Assembly (NCBI RefSeq): GCF_905475345.1
Contig: NC_066595.1
Span: 2,975,001 to 3,039,000 of the forward strand
DNA length: 64,000 bases
From: Vespula vulgaris
Lineage: Eukaryota > Arthropoda > Insecta > Hymenoptera > Vespidae
Reading direction: 5' to 3'
Part shown: positions 1-11,409 of the stretch, in pieces
Layout of the letters: every line of letters starts with the position of its first letter
Numbering within the stretch: position 1 is the first letter of the stretch
Translations under genes and position numbers: made by a program
The notes under the pieces: model-generated
Told to the model about the DNA's origin: nothing
Database searches by the model: none
Seen by the model: only the letters and a program-made list of their open reading frames with translations

Positions 1-53
1 AACGAGAACGAGGACGAGAACGAGGACGAAGTCGACGGATACGACCACGACGA

Positions 54-88
<35 letters not shown>

Positions 89-380
89 ACAACAACGACG
101 ACGACGACGACGGAGGGAAAAGCTGACGTTAATAAAAGTGTCGTTAAAGTCGTTGATCAAGGCGGCGAACAGTTTCGCGTTTACGCGCGTCTTTTCGCGT
201 TGCGTTTCGTTTGCGCCAATCCTGCGACCGTCGCCGTGCAGGACGAGGACGAGGACGAGGAAGATTCGAAGAACTGGAACGAGAACTACCGTCAACCGAT
301 CCGAAGATATTTCCTCGTCGTCGAGAACGCGCCTACGTGCTAACGCGTTTCTCATCGCTAAACATTATTAACTTTCTTTC

Positions 381-417
<37 letters not shown>

Positions 418-470
418 TACGGTGTTGTGTGAGCCGCGAGCGCGCGCGCGCGCGCTAAAAAACAGTGTAA
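1..470 (+). promoter_or_regulatory. Putative 5' leader of the zinc-finger gene, possibly with promoter-proximal sequence
   Basis: This stretch directly precedes the start codon of exon 1. I find no ATG in 1-470 on the + strand, so the codon at 471 would be the first AUG of any transcript starting here. An in-frame stop (taa, 468-470) sits immediately before it. The stretch holds a CAACAG/CGACGA repeat (about 54-112), a GAGGAC/GAACGA purine repeat, a (TTA)n run (383-416) and a CG dinucleotide run (439-454). The transcription start cannot be placed and may lie left of the window. Calling it a leader is inference from position and absence of AUG. Confidence 0.45.
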
Positions 471-573
471 ATGGCGCTCTCAGCACAGAACCAGTCGACG
501 TCCTACGTGAACTTGTACTACTCGATCGTCCAGCGTGCGGCGACGCGATACTTTAAGGAATACTACAATTCCG
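471..573 (+). CDS. Coding exon 1 of the C2H2 zinc-finger gene (shared N-terminus)
   Basis: This exon encodes 34 residues plus the first base of codon 35. It starts MALSAQNQSTSY and ends in RYFKEYYNS. The end is a near-consensus donor (TCCG, then gtgagt at 574-579), phase 1. Both zinc-finger exons begin at phase-1 acceptors, and joining G to AT (exon A) or AC (exon B) gives Asp in either case. The start is supported by the absence of upstream ATGs and an in-frame stop just before it. Its -3 base is t, a weak context, but +4 is G. The peptide is polar and aromatic, with no signal peptide or known domain that I recognise, and may be an isoform-independent interaction motif. The join spans ~30 kb and is inferred from phase and splice sites; an intermediate exon is not excluded. 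Confidence 0.7.
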
Positions 574-675
574 GTGAGTAATAATCAAAAAGATTTTTTA
601 ATCTTTCCTCTTATTCTTATTCCTTTTATTCTTGTTCTTACTGTTACTCTTGCTCTTATTCTTATTCTTGTTCTG

Positions 676-712
676 TTTCGTCGTCGTCGTCGTCGTCGTC
701 GTCATCGTCGTA
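676..712 (+). repeat. (CGT)n microsatellite
   Basis: An uninterrupted CGT/GTC run with one interruption (atc), about 100 bp inside intron 1. The apparent poly-Arg, poly-Val or poly-Asp frames are products of the repeat. Confidence 0.9.
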
Positions 713-779
713 TTCTATTCGATTCTTTTCTTTTCTCCCCGGCTCGTTTCGAACTTTCGAAAACGAAGGATGATTTACG

Positions 780-1190
780 CGCGCCGCGAAATCTCGATCC
801 GCTATGCGCGTCGCGCCGTCTTTGTTTTGCAAAAAGTTATACGAAAAGCGTGCTTTCGAATTTTCCCGCCGTCTCGCACGGCTACGTCGTTCCGTTACCC
901 CCACCTACGGGCCATCGCGCGGCTCCCCACTCCGCCTCACTCCCCACCGCATCGCCCTACCTACTGTGCCGTCGCGACACACGCGCCGTGCGCGTCGCAC
1001 GCGAAAACAAGTCGCGGCTAAACGAACGTAGGAACGAACGAACGAACGCCGTAGGAACATAGGAACGTAGGAACGTGGGAACGATGGAACGATGAAACGA
1101 TGGAAGCGAGGAACGTATGAACGAACAGCCGGCAGAAGTGGTCTCTCCTCTCTCTTGCGACGTTTCAAACGCGCCGACGACTATAAGCAA
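780..1190 (+). other. GC-richer stretch with GGAACG-type short tandem repeats
   Basis: It lies just downstream of the exon 1 donor and is clearly more CG-rich than the rest of the intron, with many CG dinucleotides. From about 1026 to 1122 it becomes a degenerate repeat of GGAACGTA / GGAACGAT units, then ends in a (GA)n run at 1191-1212. All ORFs here are low-complexity and I see no gene. It could belong to the promoter-proximal CpG-rich zone of the gene. Confidence 0.5.
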
Positions 1191-1925
1191 AGAGAGAGAG
1201 AGAGAGACAGAGAGAAGAGAAACACGTGGTTTTAACGAGTTTTTCTAAGAACTCTAAAGTAAAAGAAACAATGAATAGCAAAATAACAAACGGCTCTGTT
1301 CATATTTTATAAACGCAGAGTAAGATACGCGTATGGGGGAGAAAGAATGTACGAACTTCATTTATAATTGATTTCCGACTTTTTCATCGATGACGAACGA
1401 GAAAATAGGAATAATTAGAAAATTCTTTTCTTTCTTTTATTTTCTTTTCTCCTTTTTTTTTATTTTCTTTCTTTTTTTCTCTCCTTCTTTCTTTCTTTCT
1501 TGCTTTCCTTATATTATTACCAAGAAGAAATGTTTCGAGAAAGGAGAGGGAGCGAGGGAGAAAGAGAGAGATCAGCGTCTTTATTTATAGTTTTGATAAG
1601 CCACGAAACACGAAGAACGAGTCGACGTGGGACGGTAACGCGTTCGACGAACAATCCAATTGGAAGCTATTTAAAGTCGAAAAAGGGGGGCTTGTATGCG
1701 TGGGACAGGAGGCTTGTTCGCGCCGACCAGATAACGTCCGAAGAGGAGACAAAGTACCGTGGACTCTCGTTCGCGTTCTCTACGATCGAGGGATAGCGAT
1801 TTAACGAGGGAGAGACGATTATTCTTCGTATAATGATTTATATTATAGGACAAACGGCTCTGCCGAACTTTAAACGAACGCTAACGTAATTTTTATCATT
1901 GGGTTAACCGTTCTTTAACACCGCT

Positions 1926-2800
1926 TGGATCGTTCGATACTTTTCTATTTGCAAACATAACATTTCGTTTGGTATATTTTATATATTAAAGATTTCAACG
2001 ACGCTTGCTCGGAGTTTTATTTATATAGAAATTTCAAATAACTTAATATGAAATTGCGAATCTTTATTATTATACGCCAGGCAATATTACTTCGACACGT
2101 TGGATCGTTCGATACTTTTCTATCTGAAAAAATAACGTTTTATTTAGTATATTATATACGTGAAAAATTTTAACGACGCTTACTCCGAATGTTATATTTA
2201 GATAGAAATTTCAGATAACTTTTTCTATAATTTCGAATTTTTATTATCGCGTTAGGTAATTCTCCGACACGTTGGAACGTTCAATATTTTATATATGAAA
2301 AAATAATATTTTGTTTAGTATATTTCGTAGTAAAAATTTCAGCTTTACTTTCTCAGATTTTTATTTACATTTAGATAGAAATTTTAGATAACTTAATCTC
2401 CACTTTCGAATTTTTATTATTATGTTAGCTAATCTCCAACACGTCGAAACGTTCAATATTTTATATCGGAAAAAATAACATTTCATTTAGTATTTTTTTT
2501 CTTTTCTCTTTTTCCTTTTTTTTTTTTTTTTACTAAAAATTTCAATTTCACTTCCTCAGATTCTTTATTTACATTTAGATACAATTTTTGGATATACATA
2601 TTATTTCATTTAAAATTGTTATTATTGCGTTGGGTAATTCTCCGACACGTTGGAGTTCCATATTTTTTATATTTGAAAAAATATTATATTTCGTTTAATA
2701 TACTTTTTGTATTAAAAATTTCAATAGTTCCTATTCTCTCTCTCTTTCTCTATCTCGAACTTTTATTTAGATACAAATTTTAGATAATATTTAATTTCTA
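1926..2800 (+). repeat. Degenerate tandem array, unit ~172-207 bp, five copies
   Basis: The phrase GTTGGATCGTTCGATA and variants recurs at about 1926, 2101, 2273, 2444 and 2651. Each is followed in order by TTTCTAT, a poly-A-rich spacer, TTTAGTATATT, AATTTCAA, a TTTATTTA-TAGATA block, AATTTTAGATAACTT and TTTTTATTATT..GTTAGG. Spacings are 175, 172, 171 and 207, the last enlarged by a poly-T insertion. No coding potential is seen. Confidence 0.85.
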
Positions 2801-3106
2801 ATCTCGACGATACACGAAACTATGTCCTTTAACGTGCCTCATTTGCTTTCCTTGGTAAACAAAGAAAAAAAGAAAGAAAAAAAGAAAAAGAAAAAAAAAT
2901 AGGAAAAAGGAAAAGGGTTGAAATCGCTCGACTCGTCCTTTAAGAAAGATTTTATCGAATTATGTAAGAGTGTCTCTCGCTAACTTTCCTTTATCGCTGC
3001 ATTATAAATGTACCGTACATACTCTTAATAACACGCACGAGAACCACACGCAACTTCATAACCATTCAATTTATCTTGGAACAGTATCTGTAATTTTCTT
3101 TTCTCT

Positions 3107-3160
3107 CTCTCTCTCTCTCTCTCTCTTTTTCTGTTTCTTTTCTTTTTTTTTCTTTGTTTT
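3107..3160 (+). repeat. (CT)n and T-rich low-complexity tract
   Basis: A perfect TC run of about 20 bp followed by a TTTCT-rich tract. Confidence 0.85.
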
Positions 3161-3780
3161 TTAAATCATTAACAACAGTTGAACGAAACGAATCTTCTTT
3201 ACAGTATAAAACATTCAATATTAGAAAATATATTTTTGTTGATAACAATTAAATGAAACTAATATTCTCCACAACATACAAAATATTAAAAAAGAAATTT
3301 ATATATATATATGTATGTATATGTATGTATATTTTAATTAAAAATCATGAGAAAAATCGAATATCCATGGAAATTAGGAAAAAAAAAAAGTAGAAATAGG
3401 AAAAAAAGCTTGATTTAAAGGAGAAAAGAGAAGAACAACGAGAAAAAAGATTAACGCATAAACGAAGAAAGTTGTTACCTTGATCTTAGAAAAAGAAAAA
3501 AAAAATTACTCCAAATCACAATGCATACAATAACAGTGCAGTATTAACTATTTCCAATAACATAATAATACAATAATAAAAATAAGCATATACGCGATAA
3601 TAAAATACATGCGTACCATAATATTATAACATACACACATATAGAATAATATAACGACAATAAAATAAAACAGGTGTCGTGCATATATACAGATTCTATA
3701 CATATATATATCGATTATTTAAGTACGTGTTGCTGTAAATAGTATTGAGGATTTATCGATAGTGTAGAATGATTCAGCGT

Positions 3781-4060
3781 CTAAGCAAAAAGTAGCCAAG
3801 GAGAAAGATTCGGAGTCTCGATTTTTGGTGATCCTCTGATGAGGGGAATCGTGTCCGGGACATGGAGTTGTTCCCGCCGGTCAAGGTGAACGTCGGAGCC
3901 GGTTCGTAATGCGAGGGAGCTAAAGAGAAAAGGATAGATAGATGGAGAGACAGAGAGAAAGAAGAAGAAGAAGAAGAGAGAGAGAGAGGATCTCAACAAG
4001 ATCCACCTCTTCGTGGCCACGATCGAGCTACGATCGTCCGATCGTTTGATCATCGTCGTT
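3781..4060 (-). other. GC-richer island with an acceptor-like site on the minus strand
   Basis: A ~250 bp island of unique, roughly half-GC sequence stands between AT-rich flanks. On the minus strand a long (CT)/(CTT) tract (3950-3985) runs into CTCTTTAG, followed by an open frame that reads LRTGSDVHLDRREQLHVPD and ends at a stop at the island's edge. That resembles a 3' splice site with a short terminal exon, but there is no homology I recognise and no partner exon. It could equally be a conserved enhancer. On the + strand the island contains a 15-codon ATG ORF (MELFPPVK...) that I do not call. Confidence 0.25.
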
Positions 4061-4076
4061 TCGTCGGTGTTTCGTT

Positions 4077-4133
4077 GTCGTCGTCGTCGTCGTCGTCGTC
4101 GTCGCTGTCGTCGGCGTCATCGTCGTCATCATC
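4077..4133 (+). repeat. (CGT)n microsatellite
   Basis: Fifteen or so CGT units with a few substitutions, followed by CATCGTCAT. Confidence 0.9.
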
Positions 4134-4283
4134 AATATAATTTCAATCTTAGGCTTTGTAACGTCATCGACGTTTTTAAAACGTTCATTATTCACGTTCA
4201 TTCATTCCCAAAGAATTTTACATAAATCTATATATTCATTTAAACGTTTGAAATCTTTCGTTCTTTTTTCTTTTCTTTTCTCT

Positions 4284-4286
4284 CTG

Positions 4287-4320
<34 letters not shown>
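4284..4320 (+). repeat. (CT)n microsatellite
   Basis: About 18 uninterrupted CT units. Confidence 0.9.
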
Positions 4321-4323
<3 letters not shown>

Positions 4324-4421
4324 TTTTGTTTTTTCTTTTTTTGTAAATTAATTATACGAATTAAATATATCTCTCATATATTTTAATTTTGTTATCGCAA
4401 GAGGATTTTGTTATAGCAATA

Positions 4422-4452
<31 letters not shown>

Positions 4453-4879
4453 TAGGAAAGAAAAGAGAAAGTTATTCCTTCTTTAAGTAAATTCGATAGA
4501 AAATTTTATTAGAATATCAAAATTTATTTTTCATCAAATATTAAGATACCTTTAAAGGGTAAAATTAGTTGAAATCATTTTTATATTAAACTTCTCTCAT
4601 TATTAAGAACATTGTGCGTTATAATATTAGGAATTTTCAAAAATGGATCCTCGTTTATGAAATTCAATAGAAATTTCATTACAACCTTGGGAGTTGGTTT
4701 TTCATTAAAAATTCAAGGAATCTTGAAAGACAAAGATACAGGTGATTTCGTTCTCATACATTTCACATTTGGTGACTATATATTGGTGAATACATACTTG
4801 CTGTTAAAAATCGTAAGTGTCGCGGTTAGAAATTTCGATAATGAAATCCGTATTTTAATAAATTCTCGATGAGAAATTT

Positions 4880-5400
4880 CATCGGAAACTTAGTCGTTGA
4901 TCCATTCATCAAAATCGTCAACGGGAACAACTTATCGTCGAAGGAAAATGTTAAAGAAAAATAGAAAAAAATGAAAAAGGAAGAAAAGAAAGAAAGAAAA
5001 AAAAACAATCAAAGTATGCAAATAATCTGAGTAAAATTTAATGAGCTGCACTGTTAATTCCCGTCAAGGATAATTCGACGTGTTAAAATCATTCTCGGAT
5101 AAGTTCTTTAATAAAAATATTGATCGGAACTATGAAATTGATCTCTCATCAAAATCGTCAACGGGATAATAACGTATCATTGAAAGAAATCTTTAAAAAA
5201 TCAATATACGCAAATAACCTTTCGTTAGATTCAATAGAAATTTCGTCGGAACGTATCAAGTTGGATCGCTCATCGAAATCGCCAACGCGAATAACGTATC
5301 GCCGAAGGAAATGTTTGAAAAAATCATAGTATGCAAATAATCTCTGTAAAATTTAATGCAAGTCACTGTTAATACTCGATGAATATTGAACGTGTTAAAC
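4880..5400 (+). repeat. Tandem array of diverged units, ~120-240 bp spacing
   Basis: A block reading GATC..TCATCAAAATCGTC then AACGGGAATAACGTATC, GAAGGAAAT, TTGAAAAAATCA and TATGCAAATAATCT recurs at about 4898, 5141 and 5264. A second block, GTAAAATTTAATG..CACTGTTAAT, occurs at about 5031 and 5348. An IAPETUS-like or other named repeat is not recognised. It is non-coding. Confidence 0.75.
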
Positions 5401-5473
5401 GAGAATAGTCGATAGATTTGATTAGAATATAATTGTCTGTAACTTTGAATATTAAATAATGTACGTGTACGTA

Positions 5474-5486
<13 letters not shown>

Positions 5487-5540
<54 letters not shown>
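5487..5540 (+). repeat. (TA)n microsatellite
   Basis: About 27 TA units. It generates the spurious YIYIYI frames on both strands. Confidence 0.95.
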
Positions 5541-5541
<1 letters not shown>

Positions 5542-6011
5542 CTTTGGACAGAAACGTTTGTGATAGGCGCGATAGAAAGATCGCAGAACAAATTAAAATG
5601 TCCACTTTCGATCGTGACTGGTAGAATGTCGAATGGAGCACGTAACAAATTTGAAATCCGTTGCAATTTCGTTGCATTCAGCAACGATCGTATTTGACAG
5701 ATGCAAGCTGGTAAAAACATAGATATCCGACTGTCAACGGGACCAACGACGTTTTGATCCTTTTGATTCTGCGCTTGGCCAACAGAACTCAACTTCAAAG
5801 ATACTTTCTCTTATTTACGAGGATCGATTCGTCTATAATAGTAGGTTGTTGTTAGACGGTGAGAAAGAGAGAGAGAGAGAGAGAAGTGCTGCGTTGTAAC
5901 GGTAAATACGTTGTGACTAAACGATTAGCAAAGTTGAACACTTCTTCGTGATAATCCGACGACTTTGCAACTTTTAACGATTAAAACGCTGACTGAGAAA
6001 ATAGAGAGAGA

Positions 6012-6013
<2 letters not shown>

Positions 6014-6055
<42 letters not shown>
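6014..6055 (+). repeat. (TA)n microsatellite
   Basis: About 21 TA units preceded by a short (GA)n. Confidence 0.95.
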
Positions 6056-6057
<2 letters not shown>

Positions 6058-6317
6058 GTTTTTGTTCAAGAAAAAAGTCTACGATACTAAATGAAATCTT
6101 TTTGGTCCAATTTCTTCCTAAAATTTATTTATTTATTTCTCTTGTAAAAAGACTTGTTTGTACTTTTTGGATCAAATAATATACGATACGATTTTCAAGA
6201 AATACTCGAGAGAAGGAGTATATTAAATATTAATTTAAAAAAGAAAAGACTATAATAAATGATAGGGATAAAAACGAATAAAATTATATAATAGATGAAT
6301 TACAAAGAACTAGAGAA

Positions 6318-6357
6318 TATATATATATATATGATGATGATGATGATGATGATGATC
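6318..6357 (+). repeat. Compound (TA)n(TGA)n microsatellite
   Basis: Seven TA units followed by eight GAT units. Confidence 0.9.
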
Positions 6358-6359
6358 AG

Positions 6360-6710
6360 AATATCCAAATATCTAATGTAGATTTTAATATAGGTTCCTT
6401 ATCTAATGATAATCCGAATTTCTAAATAATATTTACATTAAATTTTAATATTAGTTCCTTATCTAATGAATAACGAAGAAATTTCTTAAATATTTACTTT
6501 TTACATTTTAATATAGATTTCTTATCTAATGAATAATCGGAATATCTTAAATATTTACTTTACATTTTAATATAGGTTTTTCTTATCTAATGATAATCCG
6601 ATATATATATATATATATACACACATACATATATATATATATATATACATGTAAATATCTAATGTACATTTTAATATAGGTCTCTTATCGTTAGAATATT
6701 TGGATATGCG
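6360..6710 (+). repeat. Tandem array, unit ~65-70 bp, about five copies
   Basis: The phrase ATTTTAATATAGGTTCCTTA then TCTAATGATAATCCGAAT recurs at about 6383, 6450, 6515, 6568 and 6668 with small changes. It is interrupted by a TA/CA microsatellite at 6601-6650. No coding potential. Confidence 0.85.
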
Positions 6711-7042
6711 TATTATCGAATTAAAAATTTATATTAAAATTTTATATTGATCACAACAACAACAACAATAACAATAACAATAATAATAATAATTTGTAAG
6801 TATTCAGTATTAAAATGATCAGAACCAAAAATTTAGATATATACTTGCTATACTTAAAAAAAAAAAAGAGAGAGAAAGAGAGATAGAGATAAAGAGAGAG
6901 GAAAAGATCTTTGTACTTTTTTCTTGTTCGAAATACTTGGTACAGCTAGCTGTTAAACGAACGATCGTCGTTCACCGAGCAAAGTATCGAATGAAAAGTT
7001 TACGAGACAGTTCCGCAATAACATTCGCACACAAATACACAA

Positions 7043-7081
<39 letters not shown>

Positions 7082-7388
7082 GAGAACTCATTTCTATGTG
7101 AGAGATATCGGTATATATCTACCATTTGGTAAATGTTCTTTACAATTTTTCCTTATTCGCAAGAATGAGATTCTCTTCTATAGTTGCCATAGTTGATATA
7201 ATCCTGTTAACACGTAATATTGACCTTGAACGAGGTCTACGAAAAGGAAGAAGGCCAGATCTCTCATATCTTTTTTATACGTCCCATGACATTTCGGTTC
7301 TAAGAGAAAAAAAAAAAGAAGAGAAAAAAAACTAAGCATAACTATTGTTATTAAGGAACAACCGGTTTTAAATCAACTTGTTGACTAA

Positions 7389-7610
7389 TACAGGCTGGAC
7401 CAAACATTCCTAGATAATATTTTCAGATTAAAATCGATTACTCTTTTTCGAACTTGTTAATGTTTTTTTTTTTTTTCTTTTCTGTTCTTTCGGATTGTAC
7501 AATTTCGTAAACTTAGGAAACTCGTCATAAAAAGGAAAAGAGTCGATCTGAAAAAGTCTCGAGAAAGAATAGTATATTGTAATCGGTTATTAGGAAGTCT
7601 TTTTTCGAAT
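7389..7610 (+). mobile_element. Small TIR (mariner-like MITE) element, degraded
   Basis: The left end reads ACAGGCTGGACCAAACATTC followed by CTAGATAATATT and AAAATCGATTACTC. This matches the left end of the element at 14100. The interior is T-rich and A-rich, and a weak right end (TCGGTTATTAGGAAGTC) lies near 7600. It is non-autonomous with no ORF. The right boundary is approximate. Confidence 0.5.
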
Positions 7611-7659
7611 CAGCTTATAGTTTTATATTTTTCGAACCTTCTTTCGAATCTTTTAGTAA

Positions 7660-8880
7660 AAAAAAAAAAAAAAAAAGAGAGAAAAAGAAAAAACAAGTCT
7701 CTTAGTTCTTTTCTTTTTCATTTTTTTTTTCCTAACATTTATTTTAACAATCTCCATTTTGTTTTTTTTTTCTTTCTTTCTCTCTCTGTCTCTCTCTCTC
7801 TCTCTCTTTGTCTTTCGAAATTATTGCATTAATTCATTTTAAAATTCTTTTCTTTCGTTCGTAAAGGTTTTGATTTTTAATCGGAAATATAATAACTAAA
7901 TAAATAAATAGATAAATAAAGAAATGAATTTCGATGTCGTATTGTTAATACATATGTCGATATCGATAGATCGAACGAAAATTTTGTAACTTTCGACAGA
8001 TTCAGAAATCGTGAAATATATTTTTCATTCTTGGAACATTAGAATCGTTATTAGCGATTTTCTAATACTCTTTTTTTTCTCTTCCCATAAAATAGAAGAA
8101 AATATTTGCGAAGACTCTTTAAACTTTCAAGACGGTCAATAGTGGATATACGTAGTATTATACATATGAATATACACACACACACACATACACACACTTC
8201 GAAATGGATCGCTCATACTCGACTCCTTCGTCGGCTTCTTATCAGTCGAGCAATAGGGAGATAAAAGCAAATGCACGCGAGAACCGCAAGATCTTTTATA
8301 TTCTCTTTTTTTAGATTCTAAAGAAAAAAATAATTTTTTTCTTTTTGTATTTTTTTACCTGTTAACATCTTTTTACTAACTAAAATCCTTTCAACGCGAA
8401 AAATTTATTATTTATATACGCTAGTCTCGTGAATCCTTTTATAATCCTAAATTTTTATGTCTTATTCTTCTTCTTCTTCTTCTTGTCAAAAAAATTATGC
8501 TAGTATGTTAAACTTACTCGAGCAAAAATTAACTCTTCGTATAGATGGACGATATAAAAACTTTATTTCCTAGTGAAAAAGTTTAAAAAAGAGAGAACGC
8601 CTAAATAAAATTTGCAAAATGGACGTGCGATTTCGTATTTGAGATTATTAAAAATTCATAAAAATTGCTCGGGATAATTTTTTAAAAATCAATTGCCCTT
8701 TTCCGATATTTTTTGGAATTAATTCTTTACTCTTTTTTTTCCTTTTTTTACCTGTAGATTTGAAAATTCCTCAAAAAAAAAAAAGGGAAATGCGAATCTT
8801 TTTCCTCTCCAGTTAATCATTATTATTACATTTTTGATAGGTGCGTGAAGGAAAAAAAGCAAAAATGATGGACTCAAGAG
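7660..8880 (+). other. AT-rich intronic DNA, no gene seen
   Basis: Poly-A and poly-T runs (7659-7676, 7763-7772), a (CT)n run at 7780-7808, an ATAAATAA run near 7898, a (CA)n run at 8174-8199 and a (CTT)n run at 8466-8484. The stretch 8205-8295 is slightly GC-richer but has no supported exon. Confidence 0.7.
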
Positions 8881-9093
8881 TCGAAAGATCTTTTGAATTT
8901 ATATTCTCCGGTTTTCGATCGAATCAGCTTCAATCGGTTAAGAATCTTTGAAATTCAAAGCAACGTAATATCGGAGGTTCGTATAACTTCCTATAGAGAA
9001 GGTAGTACGCGCATATTCATCGTTAGTGTATGGTCCATCGCTAATAACTTTTCTAATCTAGTCGTGCAAAAAGTAGGTACATACATAGATACA

Positions 9094-9094
<1 letters not shown>

Positions 9095-9150
<56 letters not shown>
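9095..9150 (+). repeat. (TA)n(CA)n microsatellite
   Basis: About 20 TA units followed by CACATATACACACGC. Confidence 0.9.
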
Positions 9151-9393
9151 GCGCACTATACCTCTTTACGCACAGGATAGTTTGCTCCTTTTTTTTTTAT
9201 TTTCCATTTTTTTTTCTGTAGTATTTCTACGTAAACAGGGAGAGAGAGAGAGAGAGAGAAAAGATGATTTTGCATAACATCGAATAAAGTCTACGAACGA
9301 AAGTAAAAACAAAAAAGAAAAAATAACAAAAATTTTTCTAATATCCCTTTCGAAATAATATAATATTGTATGTATGTATGCATATAAAATACG

Positions 9394-9572
9394 AGATGGG
9401 TCGAAAGTTCCAAAGCGATTTTTTATAATAATCGATTACTCCTTTTGGACTTGTATATACATTTACGATCCGTGAGGGAGAGGAAGAAAAAGAATCAACC
9501 TAAAAAGTTTCGAGTAGGAATATTTGATTTTTTTTTTAAATCGCCTACTAACTTTTGACCTTTCCATCCTGT
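9394..9572 (+). mobile_element. Small TIR element of the same family, ~180 bp
   Basis: The left end (GATGGGTCGAAAGTTCCAAA, then GCGATTTTTTATAATAATCGATTACTCC) is matched by the reverse complement of the right end (CAGGATGGAAAGGTCAAAAG, then TTAGTAGGCGATTTAAAAAA and ATATTCC). This is the clearest pair of inverted ends in the window. It has no coding capacity. Confidence 0.65.
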
Positions 9573-10126
9573 GAATATCATTCAAAAAAGAAATTGAATT
9601 TGTTTTATCGGGAACAAAGGGTGGCTGTGGGTGGTGGACGGGAGAAGGGGTAAGTGGAAAAAGAAGAGAAAAAAAATACTCTCAGTTATTAGATAACGTT
9701 ATATACATTAGACACGAATATTATATTAACGCTATATTAACTGTTATATTTTATCGTCTGCAAAAAATTTTGTCAAGTCTCAACCAACAACTTTTCTTTT
9801 CTTTTTTTTTTTTTTTCAATTTTTAATTTCTTTCCTATTTTCTCTTTCTTTCTTCTTGGAAGAAACAAATTCTAATATAGATGCACGCGAAATGTGGATA
9901 GAAATTATCGAAAAGAGAGAAAGAAAGAAAGAAAGAAAGAGAGAGAAAAAAGAAGTTGATCTATTTAATAAATAAATAGATATCAAACTCGTAGTTATAT
10001 ACGATATAAGTATATAATATTATATTATATAGCAAACGTTTTGTCGTTAACGTTTGTGTCAGCTTGATCGACCGAACGGATTAACTAGTCTATGATTTCT
10101 AGTCCAATCTTCTCTCTTTCTCTTTC

Positions 10127-10129
<3 letters not shown>

Positions 10130-10157
<28 letters not shown>

Positions 10158-10359
10158 TTAAACCCCCTCCACCTTCCATCATGCTCTCTCTCTCCAACCT
10201 TTTTCTTATACACGTCCCACCCTTTCTCTCATAGTCGAAGATTTACGCAATTCGATCGTCTGTTTCATCATATTGTCTCTTATTATAATTTAAAGTAATT
10301 ATCGTTCGAATAATTGCACTTTGTCGCGATTCCTTATCACGATGTTTCTCTTTGCTCTC

Positions 10360-10394
<35 letters not shown>

Positions 10395-10395
10395 G
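10130..10395 (+). repeat. Two (CT)n tracts with T-rich spacer
   Basis: CT runs at about 10135-10152 and 10360-10394 flank a pyrimidine-rich stretch. The apparent Ser/Leu ORFs are repeat-derived. Confidence 0.85.
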
Positions 10396-11409
10396 TTCTC
10401 TATGTCTTTTTCTTTATTCGAACGAGATGCTTTGAATGCAAAAAAGGAAGAGAAGAAAAGAAAGGAAAAGAAACGATCTTATATCGACGCCATTTCCTAC
10501 CAAGTGTGATAATTTACCGTGACAAAGTGTATCTCAGTATGGCAACCTTTTCATGCTTCACCTATTTCACGTATGTGTGTATATCTCTCTCTTTCTTTTT
10601 CTCTTCGTAGTTCTTCATACTCTCATACATATATACTTATATACATACATACATACATATATGCATATGTATGTTTTTCTTCGGAACTTTGACGATATTT
10701 TCGTACACGTATATTTTTTTTTTTCTTTTTTCTTTTTAACTTTGTTGATTTTCAACAAATTTGTCTAATATACGCTATCGTATATAAAACGGTATATATG
10801 TAGGTATGCATGTATTTATTTATGTATCTATGTATTAAAGGTATGTATGTACGTACTACGTTTGACTAGTCTTCAAGTGACGGGGAAAACGCTTTAGAGA
10901 AAGTATGTTAACCTCGAACAGCTCGCGCGCTTCGACGTTATCTCGATCTCGGGAGGAAAGGAAAGAGAGAGAAGAGAAGAGAAAAGAAAAGGAAGGAAAA
11001 AAGAATATATAAAGAGAAGGAAGAGAGAGAGAGAGAGAAAAGAGGAATTAAAAAAAAAATTATGTATCATCGACTTTCATAATCCGAGCGAATTATCTCG
11101 CTGAGAAATCGATATATTCGGTCGAGAAACGTGTCGACCAAGATATAAAATGAAATAAGGAGATCAGATAATCCCTCTTTGGGATTATCCAAAAGATAAT
11201 CAAACCGCACGGTATATATATATATGTGTTATAGTTTATTTTTATCTTTTTTTTTCTTTTTCTTTTTTTTCTTTTCCATCGATACGAGAAACGAAGAAGT
11301 TGTTTGAAAGAGTTTTGAATAAAAAATTTTTGATTTTCTCATTGTAATGATTAATTTTTCGCAGCAAAATTCTAAAGCAACGAATCGTAATTATCTCTTT
11401 AGAAGTGTT

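Noticed and set aside
535..1062. 175-codon ORF overlapping exon 1 in another frame
   Set aside because: It runs through the exon 1 donor and the (CGT)n repeat and consists of Leu/Ile/Arg runs. Exon 1 in its own frame explains this region better.
1926..2800. Regular repeats suggesting a CRISPR array
   Set aside because: Units are ~172 bp, diverged throughout with no unique spacers, and the host is clearly eukaryotic.
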